This document shows positions 63,101-64,000 of a stretch of DNA of 64,000 nt, in pieces. Source of the DNA: Rhynchopus euleeides (taxonomy: Eukaryota > Euglenozoa > Diplonemea > Diplonemida > Diplonemidae); the NCBI GenBank assembly GCA_963210315.1, contig OY723288.1, positions 496,001 through 560,000 on the forward strand, written 5' to 3'. A program made the position numbers and the translations under genes. Each line of letters opens with the position of its first letter. Position 1 is the stretch's first letter. Below the pieces are notes generated by a model, which saw only the letters and a program-made list of their open reading frames with translations, searched no databases and had not been told where the DNA came from.

Positions 63101-64000
63101 TTGATGTGCGCTTGTGACGACTGCCCGTTGTAGCTGCCTGACATCTCGAAGTAGAGATTCCCCGACCAAAAGCGCAACCCCCAGCCCTCTGCATAATGAG
63201 GGTTGGTGTCGGGCAGATAGTTCACCCCGAAGATACCGCCTTCAGGTGACCCGTACACACTCAGCCACACACACAGGGTGAAGTGGCTGTCAGGGTACCC
63301 ACGCTGTGCCCCGTACCGCATGTGGGAAGGGAACATCACGGCCTCCGTCTCAATCCCAGTGAAGGAGACGCCTGTGCCCCACGGCGTCGCCACAAGCTTT
63401 GCATCGCGGTTGAAGTAGACAGGCACCTCTGCCAGCTGCCCGTCATTCTCGGTGAGGATCTTCCGGTCGGCAGGCAGCGTGCCGGTGCGGAACGACATGT
63501 GCAGCAGCAGCTTGTCGCTGCCCCCCAGCTCCGTGCTGCAGCTCCCAGACACGGCAGGGTGTGGGTTGATGGCACGCTGGCACACCAGATCCGAGCTGGC
63601 GGTGGTCTGCTGCTGCCACCCGTTGCTGTATGCCGCAATCCTGGCCCAGGTCCTCCCCTGCCAATTCGAGAAGGCCTCGTATATGCTGTCGGTTGACTGG
63701 CCCCTGTTCGGCACGAACCCCGCCCCGTTGTCCCACAGCCACATGGATCCGCGGTTCAGCAGGTTGGACCCTCCGGCATAGAACCCCGCCGTCCCGACCG
63801 CAGCCTCCACCGCCTGCACCTTCGCCCTGCTCTCGAGGCTTACAGCATGCCCCCCGTTCTCCGCACAGATGGTGTTGGCGCAGGTCTGCTCCCTGACATT
63901 TCTGAAGGAGAACCTTTTGACCTCGATGTTGTCTCCGATGTCCTTCCAGCCAGCGTTTGTACTTGGCCGCTCGCACACTGGGTACTGCGCGTGTCTGCTG
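60160..64000 (-). CDS. Surface protein paralogue: lectin-like, LamG, TP-rich stalk, multi-span membrane domain (N-terminus outside window)
   Basis: The frame is open to the window edge, with 1279 codons visible and a TGA at 60162-60160. In order: the end of one lectin-like domain (YPVCERP), a second one (WLWDNGAGF core, Cys pattern as in 22705-28221), a LamG-like domain up to about 62832, a TP-rich stalk (62826 to about 61920), about seven hydrophobic spans (61650-60720) with LLRPY after the fifth, and a Ser/Thr/Pro-rich tail ending HYTVI. It is uninterrupted where the paralogue has an intron. The ectodomain is almost identical to the paralogue, whereas the membrane part is only distantly similar. 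A surface adhesion or sensing role is inferred. Confidence 0.88.
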   Translation of the reverse strand, partial: SRHAQYPVCERPSTNAGWKDIGDNIEVKRFSFRNVREQTCANTICAENGGHAVSLESRAKVQAVEAAVGTAGFYAGGSNLLNRGSMWLWDNGAGFVPNRGQSTDSIYEAFSNWQGRTWARIAAYSNGWQQQTTASSDLVCQRAINPHPAVSGSCSTELGGSDKLLLHMSFRTGTLPADRKILTENDGQLAEVPVYFNRDAKLVATPWGTGVSFTGIETEAVMFPSHMRYGAQRGYPDSHFTLCVWLSVYGSPEGGIFGVNYLPDTNPHYAEGWGLRFWSGNLYFEMSGSYNGQSSQAHINFGYLTTNTWHHVCVSHDKDRSQLIGYVNGVVKANGNTYIDKAFLGPQTAGRGLALSGNCAGGNCVASGFYMDEVVVLREPWAGGSPAPCVGRTPAPPTASPPTPAPPTPAPPTPSPPTPAPETPSPPTPAPATPAPLTPSPPTPAPLTDAPPTPAPLTPAPLTPSPPTPAPQTPSPPTPAPPTPAPLTPAPPTPAPPTPSPPTPAPPTPSPPTPAPPTPAPATPAPPTPAPATPSPPTPAPATPAPLTPAPLTASPPTPAPLTGAPPTQAPPTQAPLTPVPLTGVPPTPTPPTPAPPTPAPATSAPPTLAPTAVPTGAPPTAAPLTGVPPTQVPPTSAPQTAAPPTMSPPPTPPPRTPVPPKLAPPTSVPLTPAPLTPAPTAQPQTLVPTAGPSPAPDTLVPETPTPPIAAAIVTTPVPVVVGSKVEKSPGTDSTIKAASGVSTSSGRIKALMEVDCKVEDVDLDEEPLDWEFHPLQFPIGTHHHKYFLGAVVCNFGLLLVFLAVNYLIALAQVSLFGISWGTALFYVRAPGLVYVPLVWLLMGTSMSASNMAFFPSRAPPGVAVVGWVGLLACAAIPVAMWVFLLQPSKFCATPVPDPRVDAEAAAIVAQYLHTENNEGGLVDDAPKQKEVLHGWRRTAYIFVFGKEVWVRCDGAPEHYVAEWGLFFETYRGQYHWFSIVEMLQIMFLAFASAWKPTDFGMCVTRNVLITLMLLAFFLAIILLRPYNSTFDFLIAAIMSGLMFLAVLMMSISIMLQGSPKGLVDVLTSVAGFSLFLSAMILAAKGVYDICLYIFDIKIGRRKSAMDAAQRGCVKDWQSKCNTRLATPLKDADMLTHMEELSVLPENASDSLSVSGLSADLTMQPRVPSAVGRSSALLPDDDPLATSSNHRDLDVASLVAFLDRDLMPNPAGSAAGGLSASTPRTSRSMTQMPRAVRRPSSSTRTSSRYDTPGGARASPPAHRTTSGRHLDPSRHYTVI
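61950..62826 (-). repeat. TP-rich stalk coding repeat, second gene
   Basis: Units encode PPTPAP, PLTPSP and variants over about 290 residues, shorter than the 465 of the paralogue. Many units match between the genes in blocks, as expected from unequal exchange. Confidence 0.88.

Noticed and set aside
1-64000. Bacterial, phage or viral origin of the window
   Set aside because: snRNAs, U3, 7SL, an inferred spliceosomal intron and poly(A)-tailed LINEs show nuclear eukaryotic DNA; the 2A and read-through signals belong to retrotransposons here.
1-64000. Telomere repeats or rRNA/tRNA genes
   Set aside because: No TTTAGGG-type array, no rRNA core and no convincing tRNA B-box with cloverleaf were seen.

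Overview
The window is nuclear DNA from a unicellular eukaryote. It contains spliceosomal snRNA, U3 and SRP RNA genes, a probable intron, poly(A)-tailed non-LTR retrotransposons and large signal-peptide/lectin/multi-membrane proteins with threonine-proline stalks. GC-rich coding DNA and the protein style would suit an alveolate such as a chromerid. The species cannot be fixed from sequence alone, and nothing supports a bacterial or viral origin.

Layout. (1) 1-14882 and 31758-46637 are two almost identical copies of one block (offset 31757; I saw one substitution and one G-run length change). Each copy holds a 5'-truncated non-LTR element (B), split by a complete related element (A, 5.84 kb, flanked by GGCACT duplications), then an 18-bp satellite, a TA-flanked inverted-repeat element and low-information DNA. 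(2) 14883-16571 is a compact non-coding RNA cluster: U1, U3, U4 and SRP RNA on the plus strand and U2 on the minus strand. U1, U3, U4 and U2 share an upstream box, CTAASCAACGGTT, 12-13 bases before the predicted start. (3) 16572-22700 has no convincing protein gene but holds a long hairpin, a 1.34-kb inverted-repeat element and a hAT-like element with 8-bp target duplications. (4) 22705-28221 (minus) encodes a surface protein: signal peptide, two C-type-lectin-like domains, a LamG-like domain, a TP-rich stalk, about seven membrane spans and a cytoplasmic tail. One intron is inferred. (5) 29446-31757 is the 3' part of element B leading into the second block. (6) 46638-53063 contains a third non-LTR element (C). 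(7) 53064-60159 is mostly non-coding, with palindromes and small repeats. (8) 60160-64000 (minus) is a paralogue of the lectin/membrane gene, cut by the window end.

Two systems stand out. First, the three retroelements (ingi/L1Tc-like order: endonuclease, reverse transcriptase, RNase H, Cys/His finger) each carry a 2A-type 'stop-go' motif at the start of ORF2, and ORF2 has no AUG before it. In A and B the ORF2 frame lies -1 to ORF1 and stays open back into ORF1 over canonical slippery heptamers. In C a single UGA followed by CGG separates the two in-frame ORFs. This suggests recoding of ORF1 followed by 2A separation. Second, the U1 5' end reads ACAUACCU instead of ACUUACCU, exactly complementary to the GTATGT donor of the one intron inferred here, and the U2 branch-recognition sequence reads GUAUUA instead of GUAGUA. 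Both point to altered splice-site recognition in this lineage.
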